Shown here one piece after another: positions 32,216 to 46,300 of a stretch of 64,000 bases of DNA. The DNA comes from Argyresthia goedartella (Eukaryota > Arthropoda > Insecta > Lepidoptera > Argyresthiidae), in assembly GCA_949825045.1 (NCBI GenBank), contig OX463809.1:5731501-5795500 (forward strand). The letters are read 5' to 3'. The position numbers and the translations under genes are program-made. The notes below the pieces were generated by a model. It had not been told where the DNA came from. It was given only the letters and a program-made list of their open reading frames with translations, and made no database searches. How positions within the stretch are numbered: the first letter of the stretch is position 1; each line of letters starts with the position of its first letter.

Positions 32216-32864
32216 TTTAAAGAGCTTGGAACAGATTCCAAGGAGTACATGTCATTATTAATACACTGCTCAATAGAAGCAGGCGTTTCATTAGTCAAAA
32301 ACTTGACTGAGTTCAAAATAAAATAAGATAGTGACTGTGCTATCTGTTTTGTATAAAACCTAGATAGGTAATACCTATCCTTAGTCAAATAAAAATATTT
32401 TCCAATACAAATATTGGTGTCTATGAAATGAAATTTTTCAGTATGACGACATGTCAATGTATAAATGTATTATAATCATGTCTTATATGATTTTCATGTT
32501 GTGACAAAGATTGGCTGAAGGGAAACGCAAACAAGATTATTCTATCTACATTTTTTAAAGAATTTAATTTGGAAAAGTATTTAGTAATTAGTTTTTTAGA
32601 TACATTTTCCCTTCTACCAATTAAAATAATTAGGGTGGTTGGTTCTAAAAACTGCGATGACAACACTTTGTTTAATATTTGTGAATATGTGGCGCCAGGC
32701 ATACAGTTATTTAATATTGCCTGGCCCACGCGCTGACTAAGTTGAGTTGTTGTCATCATCTCATCCGCAGACATTCTGCTTAAGTCGCTAAAGAGAAACT
32801 CTTTCATCATATTTGCAGGGGACATAAATATCAACATAATGGCAGAAGAAGACGATAGCCGCAA
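32212..32864 (-). pseudogene. LINE ORF1, C-terminal SGNH-hydrolase-like part, frameshifted
   Basis: Two frames overlap by four bases at 32454-32457 and read as one protein with a -1 shift. The first contains LEPTTLIILIGRRENVSK and ILFAFPFSQSLSQHENHI; the second has DTNICIGKYFYLTKDRYYLS. The alternation of hydrophobic strands and the late D...H-L-S-like pattern resembles the GDSL/SGNH esterase domain in ORF1 of some CR1 LINEs. The expected last triad His is not visible (Y-Y-L-S here). Function is inferred only. Confidence 0.55.
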
Positions 32865-32880
32865 AATATAAAACCTGCGT

Positions 32881-33290
32881 CGCCTAGCCGAGCATGGACA
32901 GCGACTGGAGTAATCCAGTCATTTTCTATTATTTTATTACGCATGTTTGAGTTGCAATAATTATATTACCTATTTTTTTCCCTGTCTTCTATGTACCTAT
33001 ATAAAAAACCGTCTTGTTTGTATAACTTTTAATGAATCATAAATCCCATAGGACAGGCCCTGACTAGTTTGGGTTCCACCATTTATTATCTAATTATAAA
33101 ACATCTTATTCATAATCAAATGTTAAGTTAAATGTTCCTAGATTACTTAATTCTTTCACACATTAAATAGTGACTAAAGGGAGAGGCAGATGGGCCTTAA
33201 AATACAGGTTTATAAAACATAGTTTAAGGTTCCAATGTATCTTTCATCTGTATATTACTTTGGTGAATAAATTTCATTTTCATTTTCATC
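32881..33290 (+). other. Non-coding; LINE-like 3' tail at 33180-33292
   Basis: No gene. The end GTGAATAAATTTCATTTTCA followed by TTTTCAT repeats resembles the 3' end of a LINE or SINE on the plus strand. Confidence 0.4.
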
Positions 33291-33540
33291 TAGACATTGT
33301 ATATAGTATCTAAACATGTATTTTTTTATGTTTTTTCACAATTACTTCCAAGGCAAATAAATTATTATGAACGCAAACTTCGAAATCAGCGAACGCTTTA
33401 ATCATATTAAACTGTGGACTATGTAGGTACGTAACTCCACACGCTCCGATAAAAAGATCAGTATGGATGAAGTTTGGCAACGTCTCATTCTTCGAGCGGA
33501 CGTCAAATGCGGCCTATCATGAAAGTGTTTCTTGCGACTG

Positions 33541-33823
33541 TAGCGCCACTATAATTTGATAGGGTAAATAGCAGAACTATAGAAATGTACAGTCAAGGCA
33601 TACTAAGGACTAAATGACGTTCGAGTAAAAAAAAAAAAACTTAACATTTCTGTGATGTGCTTCAACAGTAGAAGCGATTTAGACCTATTGCCGATGTGAC
33701 GTCCGTATCACGGACGCCGAAAGCAGGTGGACGCCACATCATATGCAAAAAAGGCCATAGTGGACGCCAAATAGATACTAAGATGTTTATATATATATAT
33801 ATATATATATAACATACTAAGAT

Positions 33824-33857
<34 letters not shown>

Positions 33858-33860
33858 GGG
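33541..33860. repeat. Dispersed repeat with GGCGTCC motifs and (TA)n
   Basis: 33710-33775 has repeated GTCC/GGACGCC words that match, inverted, those at 17340-17385. Two (TA)n runs (33787-33810 and 33829-33855) are separated by a repeated ACTAAGATGTTTATATA block, a small tandem duplication. Confidence 0.7.
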
Positions 33861-33875
33861 TTCCTTTTAGATAAT

Positions 33876-34075
33876 TGATGAACGAACGAAATTAACAGAA
33901 AGATTTAGCAGTTCAGTAAGATACTAACTATAAACATTTTTTTGGTAACGTTTAGAAGCTTGCTTAGCATTTGTTTACTGATAAATTATGATTTCGCTAA
34001 ACAAGTGATAATACTGTGTTTTCATTATTTTGTATAATGGTTTTAAGTTTTTTTTTAAATATGTTTTACGGCCCT
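33876..34075. repeat. Shortened copy of the 1638-2230 repeat
   Basis: Reverse complement of 2015-2190, ending in TTTTACGGCCCT at about 34061-34072. The central 360 bases of the other copy are missing. Confidence 0.75.
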
Positions 34076-34353
34076 ATGAATGGACGTAATGCTATGCCAT
34101 GTGTAATTGGCTTTCGGTATTTTTTTCCTTCTTTCATTTAATCGAGTTTGTTGGTTGAATGACATTAATTTCATTCACAGACTATCCAGAGCTGTAAAAA
34201 TGGAAAAAAAAATGAAAAATTAAAAAAAAAAATGGATAATTTCATTTCTTTCATTCATTGTTTTGAGAAAATTTTGCTGCGGACAGCGATTTTGTCTCTT
34301 CGTTTTCTTTGAGTTGTATTATTCTTTAAAATGTATAAAAGACAACCAAAGTA
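34076..34353 (+). promoter_or_regulatory. 5' flank and likely promoter of Cdc7
   Basis: AT-rich, no clear TATA box. A 7-codon upstream frame (MYKRQPK, ATG at 34331) precedes the proposed start and ends one base before it. Confidence 0.3.
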
Positions 34354-37300
34354 ATGTCTAGAATTAGGGGAATTGAAGCGAGAGTACAAAAAGATGCGGC
34401 ACCTGTGCGCAGGAACGGTCTCGTGGAAAATCCCAAAAAGAAAAATGAAGATCGTGCTTCGTCGGATGACGTGGAAAGTTTGTATCTTCCTCAATAATCT
34501 TACTAGTACTTCCTAGTTATTTGAATTGTATTCTCCAGAGTCCCAGCCACCTGCTACACAAATTTCAAAATGTGTTTCTTCAGTCCCGAGTAGAAATCCC
34601 GTGGTGAAGTTAGGTAGTCACTATTGGTTTGCAGAACAGCAAATGCTTGAGCTGGTCCGCAAGCTGCCGGCGCTGGGCTTGCACTTCGAGGTGCACCGCA
34701 AGATCGGCGAGGGCACGTTCAGCTCGGTATACCTGGGCTCGCTGCGGCGGCAGTCGGCGCTACCGGCGACGGAGCGGCGCTGGTTCGCCATCAAGCACCT
34801 CGTGCCGACGGCGCACCCTCACCGCGTCGAGCACGAGCTCAAGTGCCTGCAGGACATGGGGTGAGTGAGCCACACACATATCATATTTGTCCAAACAAAC
34901 TGGTGAACAGTGCTCTGGCAAAATCTACAGGGTCTGGTTCCGAGTGCTTATGTTAGTACTTTTATCATACTCGGACCCAGGCATGTGTTGTACTAAATTG
35001 TTAAGAGTATTTGAAGGCCCATTATCGCAGTCTATTCCTCTTCTGATGATATGTGGCAGCTGAGATTTATTATAATCATTGAAAATTTCAAGAGTTTATG
35101 CTAACAATCTCAGAAGATTCTCTTGAAACTCTTGAAATTTTAAATTTTTATAATATATCTCAGCTGTCATATCTAATGTTTGTCAGATAAGTTAGATTTA
35201 TTTTCCTTAATTACACATATTGGTTGACCATTTCATTCTCCCAATTCTGAGTTTGTTTTTCTTTCAACCCTTTAATTTTTGTTTTCCAGTGGTAAAGACA
35301 ATATAATTGGAGTGGAGCTGTGCCTTCGTCATTTTGACACAATAGTTTTTGTAATGCCTTATATACCTCATAGAAAATTTTCGGTTAGTACCCACCCTAT
35401 TTTGTTAATTTTTATTTTATTTAATTCTAATATTTCATTTATATAGAATTACATTTTCTCATGTATTTTGTATGGCTGTTTATATCACTCCAAAGTGGAA
35501 TGTAAATTGTAATTACCACAGAACATTACTCAGGAAATGCACATACCTCGCTTGTCATACAATAGGTGTTCTGGACCACTGCTCAGTCGCTCTTATGATG
35601 CACTTATAAGAGAGTGCTACGACTGTTGCCTGATTGTTGTTTTCACAAAATCAAACATTTACACAATTGGTTTACATATATATTTGGGGTGCTTACTGTG
35701 TCTACTTCTGTGTATGGTCAGTGGTAATTTATTATCGTCATATTGAAGAATGATAAGTGTGCTTGGAATACATGTACAAATCATCTTATTGATAGATTAT
35801 GATCTTCATTATACATTAAAGAGAACATGCATCTTGCACTCATCTCACTCATCACTGCATCATGACACTCATACTAGCTGAGGGGGAATTCACAAGAATC
35901 ATCCACTTTGTGCCAAGTCTTTGAAATTTGGTATGGTCTTAAGGATTTAGGCAACCACTGCAAGCAACTTGTGGGCTACCTTTGGGCCCCATCCCGGTAG
36001 ACAATGACTGCTCAGTGACAATGATGCGATGACAACAGTCAACTTTAGTTATCTATTATCTGACTTTTGTTATTTAATCCCTTTCTATTTCGTTTTTAAC
36101 AAATTTATATGATCAGCTATTACCTCAATTTCAACTATTACTTACCTAAAAAAAGATTCTCAAAACGCCAATTAATGGATACCTTAAGTTGACCATCGCC
36201 CTGGCGTCATTGTGTTAGCAGAATTGGGCCCCTGGTGATTGGTTTGCTAAAAACTATGTCCTTTTGAATTAATTTCTATAAAAAGTGGTCTAGCTCAAGA
36301 GTTTGTATCTCATAGAAGCTCATCTATTAAAAATACCCATACAGATGGCGGCCAGTAGCAAACAGGCCACCAGAGGTCGCACACAAGTAATTTGCAGTGG
36401 TTTCCTAAATCCTTAAGAACATACCTAATTACATAGATTTTGCATAAAGTGCATGTTTTTTGAATTATCTTCTCAGCAGTACTCTCTTTCTATTGTAAAG
36501 TAGAGATCTCTGTATTGGAGAGAGAAAAAAATCTGACCACTTTCAAAATATTCCCATTTGTTCATATTTTTGTGTAACTGAGTAGAATGTAAAACAAGTA
36601 TTTTCCTCAGATATGTGGACTATTCTGACGGTTGGTGATCACTTCTCATTTTGTTCACTACCGGAAATTATCACTTCTCTGATTTTGACCACTTCTAGAA
36701 AAAAAAAACTGGAATTGACTACTTCTTGATTTGACCAGCCTTGGTAGTTTTTTTTTTTTTTACTATTTTTGTGCTAACATGCAATCAGTGCGTACACTTT
36801 AAGCAGTTCTGGGGCATGATTAAGTGGCGTGCTAGGCAATCCCTTCCACTGTCGGGTTGCCTAATAAGTGTGGGTTAGATGGCGTCCCATACATGCTTCC
36901 TCTTCAGCCGTCTTATAGTAGGGGGAGCGCCCAGTGCCGAAGCAAGCTCGTTTTGGTGGCGGTTAATCCTTCCCTCATAGGTTTTGGTCAGGTGGTTATC
37001 TTCTTCTTCTTTACTTCTACTTCATCGTTTCTGGTGAACCATGGTGCGTTAACGATGCTTTTGAGGACGTAGTTCTAATCTTTGAAGTATTTCCACATTG
37101 GAGTGACTTGCTTTCCCCCACAGCTGTATTCCATAGGTCCAGACTGGCTTCAGTATCGATTTGTAAATGAGCAATTTATTGTTAACTGACAGCCGAGACT
37201 GCCTACTCATGAGCCACTGGAGGGACCGACTTCTGTGGTTCAGCTCGTCTCTTTTCTTCTGGATGTGCTCTCGCCAGGTTTGCCGCCTGTCTAAGTGGAA

Positions 37301-40300
37301 ACCTAGGTACTTTACAACTGTCTTATGTGGCAAAACATCTTCACCAAGTTTTACTGATGGGCAATCGCCTTTCCTCAATGTGAAGGTGATTTGATTTGAT
37401 TTGATTGCACTGGCTTTTATTCTCCACTTTTCCATCCAGCCATGCACTTTATCTAGATGCTTTTGCAGGGTTTTTGATGCTGTCTCTGGGTTTTTGCTAG
37501 AGGTCAACACAGCAGTGTCGTCTGCAAAAGTAGCTGTCATCACAGTTTTCGATTCTGACACATCTGAGGTATAGATCAGGTATAAAGTAAGCCCCAGAAC
37601 TGATCCTTGTGGTACTCCAGCTTTGATTTCCGAGAATGTCGATGTAGAATCATTGATTTTGACATAAAATATCCGACTTTCTATGTAGGACTTTAGAAGA
37701 AGATACATATTATGCGGTAGTAGGTTCTTCAGCTTGAATAGTAGTCCTTCATGCCAGACCTTATCAAACGCTTGCTATACATCCAGAAATACTCCAGAAC
37801 AGTATTCCTTTTCTTCCAGCGAAGTACGTATTTTTTCACACACTCTGTGTACCTGCTCTATTGTCGAGTGGTGACTTCTGAAGCCGAACTGGTGATCTGG
37901 AATAATTTTGTTGCTTTTCAAACGGCGAGATATTATCTTCTCGAATACTTTGGACAGCACCGGCAGCAGGCTTATTGGTCTATAGGATGATACCATATGC
38001 TCTGGTTTTCCAGGTTTCGGAACCATTGTTATTTGGGAGACCTTCCATATTGCGGGATAGTGTGAAGTCCGTAGAATACCATTAAATAGTTGGTTAAGGA
38101 ACATTATGCACTTTTTTGGTATTTTTCGCAAAACTTCAGCTGTAATCAAATCAAATCCCGGCGCCTTTTTAAGTTCAGTATTGTCTGACGAACTTCCTTG
38201 GGAGAAGAGCAGCATAGTGGTGGGCTGAGTTGTAGGTCACTTTCGAGAATGGATCTAATTTCTTCGTCTATCCTGTCACTCTCTGCACTGGTGTTTGGTG
38301 TGAACACGTCGCTTAAAAAGACTCTGTACGCCTCGGCTCTCTCCTCGTCTGTTTTTGCCCATGTCCCATCATCTCTTTTTAGCGGGTACTGTGCTAGCTG
38401 TGGTTTCTGACTGGACTTAATGGCTTTCCACAGGGAATGTTCGTTATTTGCTTTTGGGGCTTAGCGACTCTAATTGTTGTTGCACTGTGTCGTTTTCGAT
38501 TTCTGCTAGAAATAATTTCAGATCAGCAGCTGCTTTGTTGAAAGCCTTCTTGTCTAGCGGGTGTCGGGAAGAGTGCCATATTCTTCTAAGTTGCCTTTTT
38601 TCCATTACTCTGCGTCTGACTTCCTGTAGGAGGTTGCGGTTGGTCTTACAAAATTTTCTTTCCAGTGGTGTACTAAGCCAGGCTGCAGTTTGTAATAGGT
38701 TTGTGATGTAGACAGTGGCCGATTCGACATCATCTTCAGTTTTTAGGGGAACTTTCAGAGTAATGTTTTCCTCTAAGTACTGCCGAAATTTATCCCAGTC
38801 AGTGTTTTTGTTGTATAGGAAGGGATTTGCTGGTCTATCAATCAATGTGGTGCTGATGGTGGCAATGACTGGTGTATGGTCTGAGGATGAATCAAGACAG
38901 CTTTTCACCTTCAAATAGTAAGACTTGTATTCCCTTGTAGATGAAGAAATCCAGTAAATCAGGCAACTTGTTGGGATCTGTAGGCCAATAAGTCGGTTGA
39001 CATGTGGTAAGGACATCAAGATTGTTTTTGTCAACACTTTTCTTAAGGTTGCTTCCTCGAGTTACTGTCAATCGGGAGCCCCATACAGTGTTTTTCGCAT
39101 TCCAATCACCTCCAGCGATGAATCTGTTTCCCAGGGTTTGAAGTAAGCCGTAAAAACTTCATCATCAATTTCAGCTATTCTTTTCTTTTTTGGCGGGCAG
39201 TATATGGATGATAGGGTTAGAGAGCCATGTTTGTCATGGACCAAAATTGTTGTTGCCTGTATTTGAGCAGTCCGAAATGCAGGTAGTTGTTGGTGTTTCA
39301 GGTTATTCTTGATAAGGATCGCGCTTCCCGCGTGAGAGGTGTTATCAGGGTGGTGAGTTGTATATGTGCAGTATCCTTTCAGCCTGAAGTCAACGTTGTC
39401 TGTGAGGTGGGTTTCTGTTACCAGTAATATGTCCGGGTTGTGTAGTTTTATTAGGCTGTTTACTTCGTGTTTCTTCATAAGCAGCCCATTCACGTTCCAC
39501 GTGGCAATGCGTAAGGACGCCAATAGTGTACAAGTTTGTTGATGACTGAAGTAAGGAGCCCCATCAGGGTACCCATTTGATCAGGCAGGCGATCCAGCTT
39601 TTCGGCTTGTTTTAAAAGGAGGTTTTCTAGGTTGTCAGATATGTTGCTATGAGTATGACCTGACACCACTTGTGCATAGGATGCTGTGGTGTTTTTGTGT
39701 GTTGTACCTTTATTTTGTTCTTCATTTTGGTTCGGAGGGCATTCATAATTCTGGGGTCTCATTCTGTTTATGCATGGTCTCATTTCAAGTTTCCGCTGCT
39801 GTATTTCTAGGAAAACTTTGCAGCCCTTTTAATTTGCAGGGTGGTCTTCCAAACACAAGGCACATTTGGCTGGGGAATCTCTGTTCTTTTTTGGGCACTC
39901 AGTGGTGTTATGACTTTCTGCACATTTTACACACCTATAAGGCCTCATACAGTTGTTCCGTGTGTGTCCATACTGCTGACACCTTTTGCATTGAGGAATG
40001 ACTTTGTTCCGTTTCGGATCTTCAATGACAATTGAGGTGTGGTAAATGTACTTAAGCTCCTTAACATTCTTGTTGTTTGGTCCAGGCTCCAAGTTAACAA
40101 ACCATGTAGATAAGGGGGTTTTGGTGGCTCCATGTCTGGCATTTATAATTTCCCCTTTGATATTGTTTCCAGTGCTCTCAATCGCTTACAGTTTACAGGT
40201 ACAGTAAGTAAACAAAAAAAAACATCTTCTATGTTAAAGGGATTGACTAATTTTATTTGCAGTTACACTTAATAGTTTTACACGTTTCCTGTCCGGCGTA

Positions 40301-43300
40301 TCGAGCGTAACGAACCCCCTGTAAATTAAGAAGAAGAATCAGGAGCAATGTGAAAGTGTATTATTTTTTAAATCTTGTGTTTGAGTTTTGATTTTGTACA
40401 AGTTGTTTAGAGTTGTACATTTTCAACCGAAGCCGAATAAATTATTCGTCACTTATTCCGGAATAACTTGCTAATACTACCTACTACTAAATGTCTCCCA
40501 TTATATTACACATAAATGTAGCCCATCAATGTCCTCACCGAGGGGCACAGGCCTTGACTCGGATACGAGTAAAATTAAGCCATACTCCACCACACTGGCT
40601 AAGTGTGGGTTGATGGAGGGGTTTTACGACCACTACCACACGACACGATGCGATAGTAGCCGGGACCTACAGCAGTTCAAATGCAGATGTGGTCAAACCA
40701 AGGGTTAGGCTAAAAAAAAGTGGTCAAATCAATAAGTGGTCAAATCCAGAAGTGCTCCAATCCCGAAGTAATCCAATCCAGAAGTGGTCAAAACCAGAAT
40801 AGGTCTAAAAAAGAAGTGGTCTTTTCCAGAAATTGAGAAAAAGAGAAGTATTCACCAACCGTCAGAACCTTTTTGGGGTTGTCTTTTGTCCCTTGGCTAA
40901 AGGATGTTATTCGAGCCCAAATACACAATACGGGTGAAATGTGTTCTACATTTTTACGGAGACTGAAATTAAGATAACCCATTAACATAGTAAAAATCTG
41001 AATATAAATTGCATATAACTTCCGAAATAATTAAACATAAAAAACAATAATTTTCTAACTGACTAAAAAGCAAATGAGTTCGTTTACCCTAACCTTGCAC
41101 GCAAAACAGTTCGTCTACCATTTAGTAGTGTCTCCGTTGCTCTCAATAACTGCTTTTATCTGCATTGTCGTTGACGCCACCAGCTCTGCACACTCTTCAG
41201 GAGTGACTGAATCCCAAACTGCCTGATGAAGCCTCTGTTTTAAATATTTTTCTGAAATTCATGGATTTTCCTCTCTTTTCTTAATTTTCCACCATAAAGT
41301 TGCGATCGGGGACAAGCCTGGGCTGCTTGGAGGCCTAATCATCATAGGAACACTTGCTTAGAATAAAGACATGCCTTCGTTGTCCTAGCAATGTGACATT
41401 AAGCCCCATCTTTTTGAAAAAATAATGTATCTTGATGTTGCCAACTCTGAAAGGCCCTTAATAGAAAAAAAATTCCTGGTAATTTGGAGCATTCATATTT
41501 CCCTTGACACATTGCTGCCGACCCAAACCCTGTGCTGACCTGTCACCCATATTATTGACTAGCTGTGCCCGCGACTTCGTCCGCGTGGAATAGTTATTTT
41601 GGGCATCATTTATTTTTGCAAACAACCTCCTCAGCTTTATAAATTATAGCTGTTACCCACAATTTTGTCCGCGTCATTTTCTGTTATTATTTTAGACAAT
41701 TTAGTTTTTAAAAGAACATAATTATTTTATAGTACTTCTGCGTAAATTATATTTTTAGTTTTTTTTCTTGTGGCAGAAGAACATATTGGTTTTCTCCGCA
41801 ACCTGATCTTGACAACGCGACATATAGTTGGCCGTGTGAAAAGCAGTCTTGACGTAAATCAATTCCTACGTGTTTAAATGTTTGCCCCTGTGATTTATTA
41901 ATTGTAACGGCGAAAGATAGCTTAACGGGAAATTGAATTCGTTTAAAACTAAAAGGTAAATCATTTGGAATCATTGGGATGCGAGGTATAAGCACTGTTT
42001 GACCAACTGCTGGATCAGTCAAAACTATTGCAACGATCACGTTATTGCGAAGAAATTTGATTTGAAGTCAGGTCCCGTTACATAAATTTGGTGGTTTAAG
42101 ATTTCTAAGTAAAATTATTGGGGCACCTATTTTTAACTTGAGGGAATATGGGGAAAGGCCACTTGGGTTCAAAGAATTAAGAAACTCCTGTGGGTAATGG
42201 ACCGCATCTTCCTGATCCATTACATTATCAATAGATGTGTAGGTAGCTATGTCTCCTGGAAGTTTACTTAAAATTAGGTCATTAATTTCATCCACGCTAC
42301 TGTTTCTCGCTGCCAATATTGCCCTTTGACACATCCATTGATGATCTTTATTTTCTATTTCGCTGATTTCAGGGTAAACTTTCGATATTAAGTCCTCAAT
42401 GTTACTCACTCTTTCTCCTAAATCGCGATCAATTTCAATTTTATTTTCAAAATGAGGTACTTTCCCGTCTCCTATTAAAAGTAACTTTGAAGGAAAAGTT
42501 ATACTACCTCCCCCCAAATGTGCTCTCAAATTTGTAGTTAATTTTAAGATGTTCACAAACTTCCATAATTGGGAACTTTTATGGCAAGACTGTGTCAAGA
42601 GAATGTCTGCTCTTGTTCCCCTTACTATTACTGGTAAAGTTTGTCGAAAGTCCCCAGCAAACATAACAGTAATCCCGCCCATGATTTTATCACAGCTTCT
42701 AATATCTCTAAGAGTCCTATCTAGAGCCTCTACATGAGCTCTATGGATCATGGTACATTCGTCCCAGATTATTAAACTGACATCTTGTAAAACTTTTCCC
42801 AAAGGGCCATTTTTACGTATAGAGCACACGCTATCTTTCTGTAAAGAAACAGTTAGGAGCAGTTTAAAAGTGGAATGAGCTGTGCGTCCACCTGCTAATA
42901 AAGTTGCAGCGATACCTGACGACGCTACTGCCAAAGCTAGCTTTCCCTGAGACCTTACTTTTGCTAATATAAGATTAGTAATAAAGGTCTTGCCGGTTCC
43001 ACCGGGAGCATCAAAAAAAAATACTTTTCCTTCACTAAAACGAACACTTCGCATAACACAATTATACGCGGTCACCTGGTCATTAACTAATTTTAGTTCA
43101 TTTTGAGTAATATAATCATTTAATTCATTTAGATCAAACGGTTTTCGCAATGCTACTTCTAACGGATCCAGATGATTAAGTGAATTAATCCTTTTTGATA
43201 CAGGAAGCCCAAAATCGGTTAGTGATTTTTCGCAAATCTCATGAATTTTATCTTCAATTTTGATTAGTCCATCATTGTATATATCATCATTATATGCTAA

Positions 43301-46300
43301 TGTCATATCCTGAGTCTCATTACGCATTCTGTTTAATATATCTTCACATAAAGCATTACGAAATGTATTCCATAACTCTAAGGGGTCAGATGGTTGGCAA
43401 AATATAAGAATGATGGTAAATAATTCTCTTAATTTTGTGGCTGGCTCGGACATGACAGCATCTGACATTGTATTTTGCCAATGTTCATCTCCCTCCAGTA
43501 AACCTAATTCCTTGCAAGCGCCTTGATAAGTTTGGCAAATAACACCATTCACGGTCCTTAGATGTTCAAATGGCATTGGACCGCGAACATGTTGCAGTAA
43601 CATTCTTAAATAAAAACATTCAGTTTGAGTTGGATGAATGTTATAGACACGGCCTAAAGTTGTGTCTTTTTTAACACCGGGATATTCTTCAACATCTTGC
43701 CCACGTTTTCTTCTAGAAAATGAATTTCTTTCCCATACGTAATAGTGGGGGTACTTCATGATATAAAAGGGTTTTTGCAAAATCGTCACTTTTGCAAAGA
43801 TCATAGAACGCTGTAAGTGTCGTTGATGAAGGATTATTAACGCGATCTTGAAGGTTTGCATTATTATGAAAATAAACTCTTTGTCCATTTTCCAAATGAA
43901 CTGCTAAATGAACTACTGCCGGAAAACGTTCATGAATAGAAAATTGGAAAATTCTCCAGAGCGCTTCCGAGGAACTTATATAGCGACCATTTAGATATTT
44001 TGCTACTTCATCGTTATTACTTTGTAACGAAAATGTGGCTTGATCAGAACCTTTATGAATATACTTACAGATGTACTTATAGCTTTTACCGATTGACAAA
44101 ACTCTACGTTAATGTGTGCATTGAAAATTCGTGATAGCACTGGATTATAGGGAACAACCCACCTATTATCCACGCTCATTTCTGTACCTTTGACACGAAT
44201 TATTGCTGTGTTTCCCCCGTTATCTGGAGACCTGCGCCTATAGGTTGGGTAACTATCATCCCCGGTTTGTGTTTCAGATATAAAATTCCTAGGGTACTTT
44301 TTAGAACAAATATTTTCTTTCATACATGGTGACGCAGGGTTATGAAATCCGCAAGGACCATGTATAATATTTTTTATGACAAGATTATGAAGAATTTGAT
44401 CTTGTTGTTTGTCAGGTATTTCAGCCGATATTATTGCATCTATAGAATCTGGTTGTACTTTGTTAGCCAGCCACAATAAAATGTGGGCGTGTGGTAAACC
44501 TCTTTTTTGCCATTCTACGCTGTAAACAAAGGCTTTCGATGGTCCAAAAATATTTTTGTTTGTTAGTAGGACTATCATTTTTTTGAGTTTTAAATTAAAT
44601 ACTCTAGAAACCAAATCATGTCTGTCATAAGAATGTTGATCGGGTAATAACTCAATTTTTATTTCCGGCCATTCGGAGTTACATGTAAATGTAATGAAGA
44701 GATCTGGTCTTCCAAATTTCCTGACATATGTCATGGCATCTTGACTTTTTTCGTTCATGTATCTGGGGGATCCTGTAAATGACGACGGCAATATAACTTG
44801 CTGGCCAACATTAGAAGCGTTTATATTCGTATCATTAACCACGGCATCTCTTAAATGAATGTACTCTTCTGCTCTCAATTTTTTTTGATTTCTTTTGATG
44901 AAGTCTAGCCTCTCAGAAATCATTTTAGCCGCCATATCAACACAATATTGGTTGAATAATCCTTTGAAATAATGTATGCTGTTAAAGTCATTTATTCTCA
45001 CCATGAGCCTAAATGCATAGAATTGCATACATGATACAGTTTTAGATCTAGCAGCAGTATTCTGCTGTGGAATATTTATACAGTATCCGTCATTACCAAA
45101 GGGAAACAGTAAAGGATACTGAAGTGCATCATAAGATCTATGAATTTCAGAAACTCGTTGCAGTCCACCATCTTTTGCAGTCAACACAATATCTCGGGGA
45201 CCTTTGTCTTCATCTATCAAAAGAACAGCTACTTCATCTACTATTGGCGCATTATACCGACCTCGATGCTCGTTAGGAGGTTTCACATCAGCATGAATAA
45301 TAAGTTTGAAGTCATTCGGTGGTCTATTTTCCAGATTGTATTTAAAACTTTAAATATACGTATTATGATCGTGAAGATATGTTTGGAGAACGTCGATAAG
45401 ATCGATTTGCAAGCTTGGATTTAAATTTGAGCGCAATTATACCTGATCTGCATGGGAAACAAAATATATTTGCAAAAATTCGGGTTGTGCCCCTTCATTT
45501 GGAAGTAAGTTACCGATCAAGTGATAAACTTGCCCTTGGACTTTAAAAGTGGGCATAAAGTTTCCCTCACGAATCTCTTTGGCACCAAATGAAGTCATCT
45601 GAAATAGTGTATTATATTGTCTTGAGTGATTTAAGAAATGCTTTGATGATGGATGTGAGCCTGATATCAGTTCTTTTAAAACTGTAGTTGGTTCCGGAAT
45701 TATAGGTATATTTACTTTGCCACCACTACAACACAGTCCAGGAGCTTCACTCGCCCATTTTTTTGCTTGGCATAAGTTGCATATTTTATCCATTCTGTCA
45801 ATATCAATATCATTTAGCTCAGTATAGTCAAGGGTACAATCATAAGCAAACGCAGCATTTAATAAATTATGTTGCCTGCGAGTTCTATTTCTTGCTGATC
45901 GTGCATTTTGCTGCACTAATCGATGGGATCGTACAGTGCTCGATTCCCGATCGCGGTTAGCCGAAGTTCGGAAATTTTGTGAGGCTAGACGCTGCGAACG
46001 TTCAATGATCGATTCATTAGCACGGTTTTGTTCCCTGATTGCTCACCTTAATGGCTAAATAAAAAAATAAAAGAAAATATTACGTTGATACAACTCTTAA
46101 CAAATAATGCATTAATTTCGACCAAATTTTATTTCCATTAAAACGGTTCTAGTGAGTTAATCTTAAAATATAGACATATACTGTTGCGGACATTCTTTTA
46201 GACCATTTCAAGAGGAATAATTCTTTCATACAAATATTTTTGGTATCTTGAACCGTTTTCGCAGCGCATGCAACGGAAGCCCTCAAGCATGAATAATTTC

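Larger units (their letters stand above)
29025..32880 (-). mobile_element. CR1-like non-LTR retrotransposon, nearly full length
   Basis: On the minus strand it carries ORF1 remnants (32212-32864), a long open ORF2 (29270-32089 and further 5'), a short 3' UTR and a simple-repeat tail, (TTTGAT)n, at 29030-29055. The tail type and the lack of an RNase H domain point to the CR1/Jockey group. The 5' end is probably truncated near 32880 because no ORF1 start is visible. Confidence 0.9.
36780..40190 (-). mobile_element. Jockey-clade LINE, degenerate, in Cdc7 intron 3
   Basis: Antisense to the kinase gene. On the minus strand the order is zinc-knuckle ORF1 (39829-40140), linker (39490-39783), endonuclease (38450-39523), RT (37049-38250) and a C-terminal block with TIRRLKR (near 36920). 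At least five frameshifts or stops separate the parts. The 5' end is cut inside ORF1 near 40190. Confidence 0.93.
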
